Below, one piece after another: positions 35,278-43,540 of a stretch of DNA of 64,000 nt. Under the pieces are notes generated by a model that saw only the letters and a program-made list of their open reading frames with translations, was not told the DNA's origin and did no database searches. The stretch is from Paramagnetospirillum kuznetsovii (GTDB taxonomy: Bacteria > Pseudomonadota > Alphaproteobacteria > Rhodospirillales > Magnetospirillaceae), in NCBI RefSeq assembly GCF_003284725.1, contig NZ_PGTO01000007.1, positions 1-64,000 of the forward strand. The letters run 5' to 3'. Every line of letters starts with the position of its first letter. Within the stretch, counting starts at the first letter, position 1. Both the position numbers and the translations under genes were made by a program.

Positions 35278-36747
35278 ATGCTGTTCAATTCGCCACTCTT
35301 TCTGTTCGTCTTTCTGCCGATCTGCCTTGTCGGGTTCCGCCTGCTGGCGCGACTCAGTTGGTCGGGGGCGCTGGCCTTCCTGACCGTGGCCTCGGTGGTG
35401 TTCTATGCTTGGTGGGATCCCATCCATTCCTGGCCCATGGTCTTGTCCATCTGCGCCAACTACGCTTTCGGCCTGGCGCTGATCCGTCTGCGCGACGGAG
35501 GTTGGGGCGGGCCGGTCCTGATTTTGGGCGTGGGTCTCAATCTGGCGCTGCTGGGCTGGTTCAAATATGCCGGGTTCTTCGCCACGACCTTGAACCAACT
35601 GGCCGGGTTCGAGTTTGAGGTGGCGTCAAGTCTGATTCCCCTGGGCATCTCCTTCTTCACCTTCACCCAGATCGCCTATCTGGTGGATGTGCGCCGTCGG
35701 GAGGCGTCCGAGCCCGGGATGGTGAACTACGCCCTGTTCGTCACCTTCTTTCCCCATCTCATCGCCGGGCCGATCATCCATCACAAGGAGATGATGCCCC
35801 AGTTCGGGTCGCGTAAACGGGCCAGTTTCAACGAGGATCTCGCCGCCGGTTCCGCCATGTTCATCATCGGATTGGGCAAGAAGCTGCTGCTGGCCGATCC
35901 GGTGGTGAAATACGTCACCGGAGCCTTCACCACCTCGGCGCTGGGTGAGCCCTTGGGCATGATCGAGGCGTGGCAGGCGGCCCTGGCCTATACGGTCCAG
36001 ATCTATTTCGATTTCTCCGCCTATTCCGACATGGCCTTGGGATTGGCCCGGATGTTCGGGATCGATCTGCCGGTGAATTTCAATTCTCCATACAAGTCCC
36101 GCAATATCATCGAATTCTGGCGGCGCTGGCATATGACGCTGTCGCGGTTCCTGCGCGACTACCTCTATTTCTCCTTGGGCGGCAACCGCCGGGGGCCGTG
36201 GCGCCGCCAGATCAATTTGATGTTGGTGATGCTTATCGGCGGCTTGTGGCACGGCGCGGCTTGGACCTTCATCATCTGGGGCGGGCTGCATGGGATCTAT
36301 CTGGTGATCAATCATCTGTGGCGGGAATGGCGTGGCGAGGGCAAAGGCGGAGCGCTGGCCCAGACGGCGTCCTGGGCCCTGACCCTGCTGGCGGTGGTGG
36401 TGGCCTGGGTGTTCTTTCGGGCGCATAGCCTGGGCGCCGCGCTGGGGATGCTGGCCGGGATGGCCGGTTTGCACGGCTTAAGCTCTGGCTCCGGGGGCGT
36501 CGCCGCCACATCCTGGCAAGGCTTGGCGACGGTGGCGGGCCTGCTGGTGATCAGCCTGGTCGCGCCCAATTCGCAACAAATCATGCGCCTGTGCCACCCC
36601 GGCCTTGCCAAGGTGGCCGACCCGGAGCATTTCGGGCGGTTGGCGTGGCGGCCCACACCCCTTTGGGCGGTCGCTTTGGCGGTCCTGACGGTGATCTCGG
36701 TGTTCAGCCTGTGGTCGCCCACCGAATTCCTCTATTACCAGTTCTGA
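35278..36747 (+). CDS. MBOAT-family O-acyltransferase (AlgI/DltB-like)
   Basis: A 489-residue membrane protein with about eleven helices that moves acyl groups, usually acetyl, across the inner membrane onto an extracytoplasmic polymer. The family signature FNSPYKSRNIIEFWRRWHMTLSRFLRDYLYFSLGGNRRG is intact, with His285, as is the catalytic His325 in GGLWHGAAWTF. The start ATG 35278 (MLFNSPLFLFVFLPI) is the universal AlgI-like opening; a TTG at 35242 is rejected. The next gene encodes its probable SGNH-like partner. The polymer acetylated is unknown. Confidence 0.93.
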   Translation: MLFNSPLFLFVFLPICLVGFRLLARLSWSGALAFLTVASVVFYAWWDPIHSWPMVLSICANYAFGLALIRLRDGGWGGPVLILGVGLNLALLGWFKYAGFFATTLNQLAGFEFEVASSLIPLGISFFTFTQIAYLVDVRRREASEPGMVNYALFVTFFPHLIAGPIIHHKEMMPQFGSRKRASFNEDLAAGSAMFIIGLGKKLLLADPVVKYVTGAFTTSALGEPLGMIEAWQAALAYTVQIYFDFSAYSDMALGLARMFGIDLPVNFNSPYKSRNIIEFWRRWHMTLSRFLRDYLYFSLGGNRRGPWRRQINLMLVMLIGGLWHGAAWTFIIWGGLHGIYLVINHLWREWRGEGKGGALAQTASWALTLLAVVVAWVFFRAHSLGAALGMLAGMAGLHGLSSGSGGVAATSWQGLATVAGLLVISLVAPNSQQIMRLCHPGLAKVADPEHFGRLAWRPTPLWAVALAVLTVISVFSLWSPTEFLYYQF

Positions 36748-36750
36748 GCC

Positions 36751-37962
36751 ATGATGGACTCGTTGCGCTATCTCAAGACCTTCTTCCTCGCGAGCGCGGC
36801 CGGTTTGCTTTTGGCCGCGCTGTTCAATGTGGTGGTCGATCCCTATGCCAGCTTCCACTGGAGCGACATTCGCGGCTTCAACGACCAAAAGCATCTGAAG
36901 CGCGGCGGCGGCAGGGTCAACAAGGGGGGCATCCTCAGCCGCTATTCCTTTGATACGCTGATTTTCGGGACATCGCGGGCGGAATTGGGGCTCAACCCCA
37001 ATTCACCGGTCTTGGGTGGCGCCGCGGCTTTCAATGCCGCCCAGGTGAGCACCAACCTGGCGGAAATCCGCATCGAGGCGCTGTTCGCCGCCCAGCATCA
37101 GACGCCGTCAACCGTGATCATCGACCTGGATTTCCTGACCTTTACTCCCAAGGATGAACTGTCCTCGGCGGCGGATTTCCCCCAATCTCCCTTCGCCGGG
37201 CGCAGCCTGATCCCCATCTTGCTGGAGCGACTGGTCTCTTGGCCGTCGCTGGTGGATTGCGGCACTGTCATCCGCAATTCCAAGCGGCACAAGCGGGATC
37301 CCTTCACCAAATTCGGCTATTACGACCGTGACGCGGTGGAAAGCTCGGTCCGTCATCGCGAGGCCTTTACCGTGGTCATGACCACCTTCATGACCGGATC
37401 CAACGGCTATCGCGGCTTTGACTATCGCTCGGAACGGGTCGAACAATTGCGCACCGTGATCGAGCGCTTCCATGCCAAGGGCGCCAAGGTCGTGTTGTAC
37501 ATTTCGCCGCTGCATGCCCGCCATTTAGAGGCCATGTGGGAGTTGGGGCTGTTTCCCGCCTTCGAGCAGTGGAAGCGCGACCTGACCGGACTGGTTGCCC
37601 GGCTGAGAGACGAGAATCCCGGCGGCGCCGCCATCCAGCTTTGGGATTTCTTCGACTACAATTCCATCACCACGGAACCGGTCGGCGAGTCCATGCGGTG
37701 GTACTGGGAGTCCTCGCACTACACCAGCGCCACCGGCGAGTTGATCCTGGCGCGCATGCTGGGCGCAAGTGGCGGAAGCCCATCGGTGCCTGCGGACTTC
37801 GGCACGGAACTGACTCCGAACACCATCGAGAGCGTTCTGGCCAACGCCCGGACTCGGCATGGCGTCTACAGCCGCGATTTTCCGGAAGAACTCAGAGATG
37901 TCAGGCAATTGGCTGAGGCCACCGCGGGCCATTCTTCGAAACGGCCGACGTCAAACCCTTAG
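36751..37962 (+). CDS. Membrane-anchored SGNH-like partner of the MBOAT acyltransferase
   Basis: A 403-residue protein with one N-terminal membrane helix (about 8-27) and a periplasmic domain. The motif FDTLIFGTSRAELGL (68-82) resembles block I of SGNH/AlgX-like acetyltransferases, with Ser75 in place of the nucleophile. The C-terminal WESSHYTSATGE supplies the His of the catalytic set. Such proteins accept the acyl group from the MBOAT protein and place it on the glycan. The gene starts 3 bases after the MBOAT stop, so they form one unit. I infer the acyl-transfer role from position and motifs. Confidence 0.75.
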   Translation: MMDSLRYLKTFFLASAAGLLLAALFNVVVDPYASFHWSDIRGFNDQKHLKRGGGRVNKGGILSRYSFDTLIFGTSRAELGLNPNSPVLGGAAAFNAAQVSTNLAEIRIEALFAAQHQTPSTVIIDLDFLTFTPKDELSSAADFPQSPFAGRSLIPILLERLVSWPSLVDCGTVIRNSKRHKRDPFTKFGYYDRDAVESSVRHREAFTVVMTTFMTGSNGYRGFDYRSERVEQLRTVIERFHAKGAKVVLYISPLHARHLEAMWELGLFPAFEQWKRDLTGLVARLRDENPGGAAIQLWDFFDYNSITTEPVGESMRWYWESSHYTSATGELILARMLGASGGSPSVPADFGTELTPNTIESVLANARTRHGVYSRDFPEELRDVRQLAEATAGHSSKRPTSNP

Positions 37963-37995
37963 CAAGAGCCCCGTTTCAACGGCGTGGCGCCAGCG

Positions 37996-38868
37996 TCAGA
38001 TCAGCGGCACCGTCGGGTGCGGCGCGGCGAAGCCTGCGGGATAGTAAGGCCGCACGCTGTCGCAGAACAGGGCTTGATCGGCCTCCGTCAGGAACGAGGG
38101 GATGAACAGCCCGTCGAACCGGACCTCCTGGGCGGTGAAGGCGTCGGTGGCGGTCTTGCGGACCGCCCAGAAGCCGCCGCATGTGCCGACCGCATCGAAG
38201 GCCTCGCCCACCGCCAGGGTGACGCCGGGGTGGAAAAACTTTCCGGTCCTGGGATCTTCCACCAAGTCCCGATTGGCATTGGCCCGCGCCGTGGGAATAT
38301 CGACCTCCTCCATCAGAAGGTTGAGATCGTCGCCGCAGATGATGCCGCCGATGCGGGTCATGCGCTTGGCGTGGGCGATATCGATGGAAGCGTCATCGTA
38401 ATAATGACCGGCATCCACATAGACGATGTCGAACACATCCTCGCCCAGACCGGGCAGAGTATCCTCGGAGACGCCGCGAATATGGTCGATGGGGACGCCA
38501 TAGGCCTCGGACCCGGCCTTGGCGTTGTGAAGGTAGATGTTGTAGGCCACGTCATTCTTGGCCGCATTGGCGAAGAATTGATATTTGGCGGATTGCAGAT
38601 CCTCGGAACTGAGGATCGGATTCCACGAGTCAATGGAGAGGACCGACGATCCCGCGGCCGCCTGCGGCCCGCCGAAGCGCAAGATGGATTCGCTCCACAG
38701 AAGAGTCGAGGCGCCGAGCCATGAGCCGATCTCGGCGATGCGCAGCGAAGCGTTGCCGGACTTCAATGCGCCGTTGACGGTGGCCATGATGAAGGCGTGC
38801 TTGGGCAGGAAGTGTGTATGAGGCACAACGTCCGGGGGAAAGAGAAAGCGTTCGGAAATGCTTGTCAT
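37996..38868 (-). CDS. Class I SAM-dependent methyltransferase (Methyltransf_24 type)
   Basis: A 290-residue protein. Motif I is RIAEIGSWLGASTLLWSE, and DVFDIVYVDAGHYYDDASIDIAHAKRMTRIGGIICGDD is the acidic, metal-site-like region typical of Methyltransf_24 enzymes, found in glycan and small-molecule clusters. The substrate is unknown. It converges on the SGNH-like gene with a 33-base gap and is likely linked to surface-glycan modification. The ATG at 38868 follows AAGG. Confidence 0.82.
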   Translation of the reverse strand: MTSISERFLFPPDVVPHTHFLPKHAFIMATVNGALKSGNASLRIAEIGSWLGASTLLWSESILRFGGPQAAAGSSVLSIDSWNPILSSEDLQSAKYQFFANAAKNDVAYNIYLHNAKAGSEAYGVPIDHIRGVSEDTLPGLGEDVFDIVYVDAGHYYDDASIDIAHAKRMTRIGGIICGDDLNLLMEEVDIPTARANANRDLVEDPRTGKFFHPGVTLAVGEAFDAVGTCGGFWAVRKTATDAFTAQEVRFDGLFIPSFLTEADQALFCDSVRPYYPAGFAAPHPTVPLI

Positions 38869-38949
38869 GCGTCACCTTGGCACGCCAGGGGCTCGCGGTC
38901 CGATGGGACCGAGGCCCAACCATAGCATCGCGGAACGGCAAATCCGAGC

Positions 38950-39087
38950 CTAGGCCGCTATTTGGCGGCGCAACGACAATTCTTCCTGGGCGAGGGTCCA
39001 GATATAGGTGCCGTGGACCTTCTGGTCGGCGACGATCCGCCGCAACAGCGCCATGGGGATGTTGCGAATCCAGTCACGGAGCATCAT
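38950..39087 (-). CDS. Small basic protein (45 residues) with a strong ribosome binding site
   Basis: A short frame starting ATGATG at 39087, preceded by ATCGGAGGATTTC, a near-perfect Shine-Dalgarno at good spacing. The product (MMLRDWIRNIPMALLRRIVADQ...LSLRRQIAA) is basic with an amphipathic helix and no signal peptide; no family is recognised. The same frame stays open upstream to an ATG at 39321 that also has AGAGGAGG 8 bases before it, which would give 123 residues. The added part is rich in Arg, Pro, Trp and Cys and looks less like protein. The 45-residue form is preferred. Confidence 0.5.
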   Translation of the reverse strand: MMLRDWIRNIPMALLRRIVADQKVHGTYIWTLAQEELSLRRQIAA

Positions 39088-39464
39088 GAAATCCTCCGAT
39101 GTTGCAATGCACAAGAAGCAGCTTGGAGCAGAGATGGTTTCATAATGGTTAACAACGATTCCAAAGTGGCGTGGCTTCGGCGGCAGCGCATTTTCAATGC
39201 TGCACCGCAACATCATGGAACGATTCCATCCTTTCCTCCCATGCAAACTTGGTCTGCCGCCCATGCGGGTAGGGCGGTCGCACCACCCCGGATCGGACAT
39301 GATCTTGCCAAAATCGCGCATTTTCCCGGCCTCCTCTGTCGGATGGCTCGCCTCTCGGTATTGCATTTGGTACTGTTGGGGTAGGTGGATCGACGGGCGC
39401 GCCCTTCGGCCTGCCCAGAGACCACGAGCGGCATCAAGCCGTCGGCAGTTGGGAGCGTCCTCAT
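39088..39464. other. 377-base gap with no confident gene
   Basis: The bases between the small protein and the HDAC-family gene hold no convincing coding frame on the plus strand. On the minus strand the frame of the 45-residue protein stays open, with a second strong Shine-Dalgarno (AGAGGAGG, about 39329-39336) before an ATG at 39321. This is either a longer protein or a translated leader. AT-rich bases at 39125-39155 (TTTCATAATGGTTAACAAC) could hold promoters. Confidence 0.4.
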
Positions 39465-40403
39465 TTGTCATCCACCGTGATCTATAGCCATCATGTCTGC
39501 CTGGAACACGACACCGGCGAATTCCATCCCGAATGCGCCGACCGGCTGCGCGCCATCGGCCATATCTTCGACCGCGAGGAATTCATGTATGTGCCGCGGG
39601 AAGAGGCTCCCCGTGGCACCCTGGCGCAAATCCTGCGGGCGCATCCGCAAGACCATTACGACATGGTGATGGATTCCGTCCCCAGCGAAGGCTGTATCGA
39701 ACTCGACGGCGATACCATGCTGTCGCCCAAATCGGGCGAGGCCGCCTTGCGCTCGGTGGGCGCCGCCTGCGCCGCCGTGGACGAAGTGGCCACCGGGCGC
39801 AGCCGCAACGCCTTTTGCGCCACGCGGCCGCCCGGCCATCACGCCGAGCGCAACGCCGCCATGGGCTTTTGTCTGTTTTCCAATGCCGCCATCGCTGCCT
39901 TGCACGCTCGTGATGCTCACGGCTTCAAGCGGGTGGCGGTGATCGACTTCGACGTCCATCACGGCAACGGCACCCAGGATGTTCTGTGGAACGAGCCCGG
40001 CACCCTGTATGCCTCATCCCATCAGGAGGACGCGTTTCCCTATACCGGCAAGGCCGAGGAAACCGGGCCGGAGGGCGGTTGCGTGGTGGTCAATGTGCCG
40101 CTGCCCGCCGGAACGGCGTCGGAGGTGTTCCGCGCCGCCTATACCGATACCATCCTGCCCAGGCTCAATGATTTCAAACCCGACTTCATGATCATTTCCG
40201 CCGGATTCGATGCCCATGCCGCCGATCCCATGGCGCATCTGCGGCTGCAGGTGGCGGATTTCGAATGGCTGACCCGGCAATTGCTGGCCATTGCCCGAAC
40301 CCACGCCGAACGCCGGGTTGTCTCATTGCTGGAAGGCGGGTATGACACGCGCGCCCTCGCGGCTTGCGTCGCCGCCCATGTCCGCGTCCTGATGGAAGGT
40401 TGA
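39465..40403 (+). CDS. HDAC-family deacetylase (AcuC/acetylpolyamine amidohydrolase-like)
   Basis: A 312-residue arginase/deacetylase-fold enzyme. Hallmarks are CATRPPGHHAERNAAMGFCLFSNAAIAA (catalytic His pair), the zinc-ligand stretch VIDFDVHHGNGTQDVLW and IISAGFDAHAADPM. It removes acetyl groups from lysines or polyamines. The start is TTG at 39465 with GGGAG 9 bases upstream; no ATG is available before the conserved start VIYSHHVCLEHDTGEFHPECADRL. Three bases separate it from the bacteriohemerythrin gene. Confidence 0.93.
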   Translation: MSSTVIYSHHVCLEHDTGEFHPECADRLRAIGHIFDREEFMYVPREEAPRGTLAQILRAHPQDHYDMVMDSVPSEGCIELDGDTMLSPKSGEAALRSVGAACAAVDEVATGRSRNAFCATRPPGHHAERNAAMGFCLFSNAAIAALHARDAHGFKRVAVIDFDVHHGNGTQDVLWNEPGTLYASSHQEDAFPYTGKAEETGPEGGCVVVNVPLPAGTASEVFRAAYTDTILPRLNDFKPDFMIISAGFDAHAADPMAHLRLQVADFEWLTRQLLAIARTHAERRVVSLLEGGYDTRALAACVAAHVRVLMEG

Positions 40404-40406
40404 ACC

Positions 40407-40853
40407 ATGAATTTCGTTGAGTGGACCGCCGATATGTCGGTGGGCAGCGATACGTTGGATGGTCATCACCAGATGATCATCGATTGCCTGAACGCGCTGC
40501 ATCCCATGCTGGAGACCGACGCGCCGGAAGCCAAGGTTCTGGCCGTCATGGCCAAGCTGGAAGACTTCGTCCTGGTCCATTTCAGCGACGAAGAGCGGGA
40601 CATGAAGCAGGCGGGCTACCCCGACTGGCGCGCCCACAAGGAACTGCACGATCAGATGTATGACGTGGTGTTCTCGCTGAAATCGGATATCGAGCGCGGC
40701 GAGAAAGTGGATGCCCAACGTCTGTTCGAACTGATCCAGAACTGGCTGGTCACCCATATCCTGGGCGAGGACCGCAAATACGTCCCCTTCCTGACCAGCC
40801 ACACCGCCAAGCCGGTGGGCCAGTGGAAGCGCTCCAACGGCCGGGATGTCTGA
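40407..40853 (+). CDS. Bacteriohemerythrin
   Basis: A 148-residue oxygen-binding four-helix protein with a non-heme diiron site. The ligands are in place: His21 in DGHHQMI, His58 and Glu62 in HFSDEE, His77 and His81 in HKELH, His117 and Asp122 in HILGEDRKY. Microaerophilic alphaproteobacteria often hold many of these for oxygen storage or sensing. It is probably co-transcribed with the upstream deacetylase gene. Confidence 0.95.
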   Translation: MNFVEWTADMSVGSDTLDGHHQMIIDCLNALHPMLETDAPEAKVLAVMAKLEDFVLVHFSDEERDMKQAGYPDWRAHKELHDQMYDVVFSLKSDIERGEKVDAQRLFELIQNWLVTHILGEDRKYVPFLTSHTAKPVGQWKRSNGRDV

Positions 40854-40972
40854 TGGGTATGGGGAGCGCCGCATCGTCGACGACATCGACTATTGGCGCG
40901 ACGTCGCCCCCTGCGCGCCCCCCCGATTCCATCGCCAAGGCGACGGCGACTTGGTTCAAGTATCTGGGATAG
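40853..40972 (+). CDS. Possible 39-residue coupled small ORF
   Basis: An ATG sharing a base with the bacteriohemerythrin stop (TGATG) opens a 39-codon frame ending TAG. The product is rich in Ser, Thr, Ala and Pro and closes with TWFKYLG. No ribosome binding site is needed if it is coupled. It may be only a chance frame in the 153-base space before the glycosyltransferase gene. Confidence 0.25.
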   Translation: MGMGSAASSTTSTIGATSPPARPPDSIAKATATWFKYLG

Positions 40973-41006
40973 ATGACGGCGGAACCGGTTTGCGGTAGAC
41001 AGAGCC

Positions 41007-42263
41007 ATGCGCATCCTGTTCCTGACCGAGAATTTTCCGCCGGAAACCAATGCCGCCGCCACGCGGGTGTCGGAGCGCGCCCTGTATTGGATTCGCGCCG
41101 GCCATCAGGTGACGGTGCTGACCTGCGCCCCCAATTTCCCCGGCGGAAAGGTGTTCGACGGCTGGGAGAACCGCTGGCGTCAGATCGACGACGTGGGCGG
41201 CATCCGGGTGGTGCGGGTGAAGACCTATATCGCGCCTAACGAGGGCTTCGCCAAGCGTATCCTCGACTTCGTGTCCTTCATGATCACCGCCTTCGTGGCC
41301 GGGCTGTTGGAGCCGCGACCCGATGTGGTGGTTTCCACCAGTCCGCAGTTTTTCGCCGCCGTGGGCGGCTGGGCGCTGGCCGCGGCGCGGCGCGTCCCCT
41401 TCGTGTTCGAACTGGGCGATCTGTGGCCGCGTTCCATCACCGCCGTCGGCGCCATGAGGGACAGCGTCGTCATCCGTTGGCTGGAAAGGCTGGAACTGTT
41501 CCTGTACCGCCACTCCGCCGCCGTCATCGCCCTGACACGGGCCTTCAAGGACGACCTGATCCGGCGCGGCATCCCGGCGGAAAAGATCGCCGTGGTCATC
41601 AACGGCGTCGATCTACCGCGCTACGCACCGCGTCCCCGCGACGCCGAACTGGCGGCGCAATGGGGGCTGGGCGACAGCTTCGTCATCGGCTATGTGGGCA
41701 CCCATGGCATGGCCCACGGACTGATCAACGTGCTGGACGCAGCCTCGCTGCTGCATGATGCGCCGCGGGTGAAATTCCTGCTGGTGGGCGCCGGGGCGGA
41801 GCGCCAGATGCTGATGGACGAAGCCAAGCGGCGCGGCCTGTCCAATGTGGTGTTCGGCCCGCCGCAGCCCAAGGACATGATGCCCCGGGTGTGGTCGCTG
41901 TGCGACGTGGCGCTGGTGCATCTGAAGGATTCGCCCGCCTTCGCCGAGGTGATCCCGTCCAAGATCTTCGAGGCCATGGGCATGGGTCTGCCGCTGCTGC
42001 TGGTGGCCCCCAGGGGCGAGGCGTCCCATATCGTCGAGGCCGACGCGGCCGGTCTGTTCGTCGCCGCCGCCGATCCGAAAGGATTGGCCGAGGCGGCACG
42101 GCGGCTGGAATCCGACGCCGCGCTACGCTCGAGCCTTGCCGCCGCAAGCCTTGCCGCCGCGCCGCGCCACACCCGCGAGCGTCAGGCCGAGTTGTTCATC
42201 CAGGCGCTTGACCTCGTGGTCGCCGAAAAAGGCCCCGCCGAGGCCGGGATGATCGAAGGATGA
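41007..42263 (+). CDS. Glycosyltransferase family 4 (WbuB-like)
   Basis: A 418-residue cytoplasmic GT-B enzyme. The N-terminus ILFLTENFPPETNAAATRVSERALYWIRAGHQVTVLT is typical of WbuB-type transferases of N-acetylfucosamine or related sugars. FELGDLWPRSITAVGAM and the donor-site GYVGTHGMAHGL and HLKDSPAFAEVIPSKIFEAMGMGLPLLL (with the Glu of the EX7E pattern) are present. It opens the glycan locus and overlaps the O-antigen ligase start as ATGA. The sugar donor is unknown. Confidence 0.92.
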   Translation: MRILFLTENFPPETNAAATRVSERALYWIRAGHQVTVLTCAPNFPGGKVFDGWENRWRQIDDVGGIRVVRVKTYIAPNEGFAKRILDFVSFMITAFVAGLLEPRPDVVVSTSPQFFAAVGGWALAAARRVPFVFELGDLWPRSITAVGAMRDSVVIRWLERLELFLYRHSAAVIALTRAFKDDLIRRGIPAEKIAVVINGVDLPRYAPRPRDAELAAQWGLGDSFVIGYVGTHGMAHGLINVLDAASLLHDAPRVKFLLVGAGAERQMLMDEAKRRGLSNVVFGPPQPKDMMPRVWSLCDVALVHLKDSPAFAEVIPSKIFEAMGMGLPLLLVAPRGEASHIVEADAAGLFVAAADPKGLAEAARRLESDAALRSSLAAASLAAAPRHTRERQAELFIQALDLVVAEKGPAEAGMIEG

Positions 42264-43540
42264 GTGAAGAACGGACCTTCCTCGAACGCGCGCCGGAATA
42301 CACCTTCGCCCTGGCCGCCCTGGTGGCGCCGCCGCTGGCGGTATTGGTGCCGTTGGGCATGGCGGTCTACTTGCCGATTTTCGGGGGATTGTGCGCAATT
42401 CTATTTTGGCGTGGTGGCGACTTTGGCTTGCTCCCTATCGCACCGCTAATTCTGGTCGCAGCTTTGTGCGGTTGGGGGGCGATCAGCCTGCTCTGGGCGA
42501 TGGAGATTCAGAGTGGAGCCTTGGCGATCGTTCGGCTTGCCGCGCTGAGCATCGCAGGAAGCCTGTCGTTTGCTTTGGCCGGAACGATAAGACTTGAACG
42601 TTTTCGGTTTATAGTTCCGGCGTTTACGCTCGGAATATTCGTGGCAGCGGTTGTTCTGATCATTGAGGTCGAGACAGGAAATGGGCTGTCGCAGTTAATA
42701 TTTCATATCAAGGCTGGGCCGGGGCAGTTCCTTTCATCGACTCAAAAATCACTTTTAGGACGTGGGGGAACGGTTCTGGCGCTCCTTATTTGGCCATTCA
42801 TAGTGCTAGCATGGCGCGCTCGAAGTCATTGGGCCATCGGAGGTATCGGAATTGCAATGGTCGCCTTGCTGCTAAGCGATAGTTTGGCGGGGCGATTGGC
42901 TTTAGCTTTTGGTGGCGCAATGTTTTTGCTGGTGCGTATTTCACCGCGGATATGGCTGCGCGTCTTAAAAGCAGCAGTGGTCGTCTGCGTTCTGATTTTG
43001 CCAGGCGTCATCAGTCGAGCGCCGCAGCCTCCGGAGACATTCGATTCAATGCCCTGGCTGCCCTTGTCGGCTCATCATCGCTTATTGATATGGCATTTCG
43101 CGGCGGACCGGATCGCGGAACATCGGATGCTGGGTTGGGGAATGGATGCGTCGCGATCCATTCCCGGCGGGGATGAAACGGTAAACCTTATCGACTATTA
43201 CCCGGTAACCCATGGAACACGACGGGTCATCAACGGCAATCTGATGCCTCTCCATCCCCATAACGCCATCCTCCAATGCTGGTTGGAACTCGGGCTGGGA
43301 GGGGCGCTGATTTTGGCGGCCTTCCTATGGACCATGGTCGGTAACGTAGAAAAGTCTGCGGCCAGGGATCCATTGTCGGCGGCGGGCATTGCCGGGTGCA
43401 TTGTCGCGGCCCTGGTTGTCTCAGCGGTGTCCTATGGTGCTTGGCAAAGTTGGTGGGTGTCCACTCTTTGGGTGGTTGCCACCTTCTGCCGCCTTACCAT
43501 AAGCGAACCATTGCCGTCATCAGGCGAGCCTTCGATTTGA
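42260..43540 (+). CDS. O-antigen ligase/polymerase-like membrane protein
   Basis: A 426-residue protein with about ten to twelve membrane helices. The large periplasmic loop after about residue 250 carries LPLSAHHRLLIWHFAADRIAEHRMLGWGMDASRS, and HPHNAILQCWLELGLGGALI is the Wzy/WaaL family motif, with the catalytic His. It either joins O-antigen to lipid A-core or polymerises the glycan. The middle (42400-43000) is visibly richer in A/T than the flanks, a sign of foreign origin. Its 3' end overlaps the convergent radical SAM gene by 21 bases. Confidence 0.88.
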   Translation: MSEERTFLERAPEYTFALAALVAPPLAVLVPLGMAVYLPIFGGLCAILFWRGGDFGLLPIAPLILVAALCGWGAISLLWAMEIQSGALAIVRLAALSIAGSLSFALAGTIRLERFRFIVPAFTLGIFVAAVVLIIEVETGNGLSQLIFHIKAGPGQFLSSTQKSLLGRGGTVLALLIWPFIVLAWRARSHWAIGGIGIAMVALLLSDSLAGRLALAFGGAMFLLVRISPRIWLRVLKAAVVVCVLILPGVISRAPQPPETFDSMPWLPLSAHHRLLIWHFAADRIAEHRMLGWGMDASRSIPGGDETVNLIDYYPVTHGTRRVINGNLMPLHPHNAILQCWLELGLGGALILAAFLWTMVGNVEKSAARDPLSAAGIAGCIVAALVVSAVSYGAWQSWWVSTLWVVATFCRLTISEPLPSSGEPSI

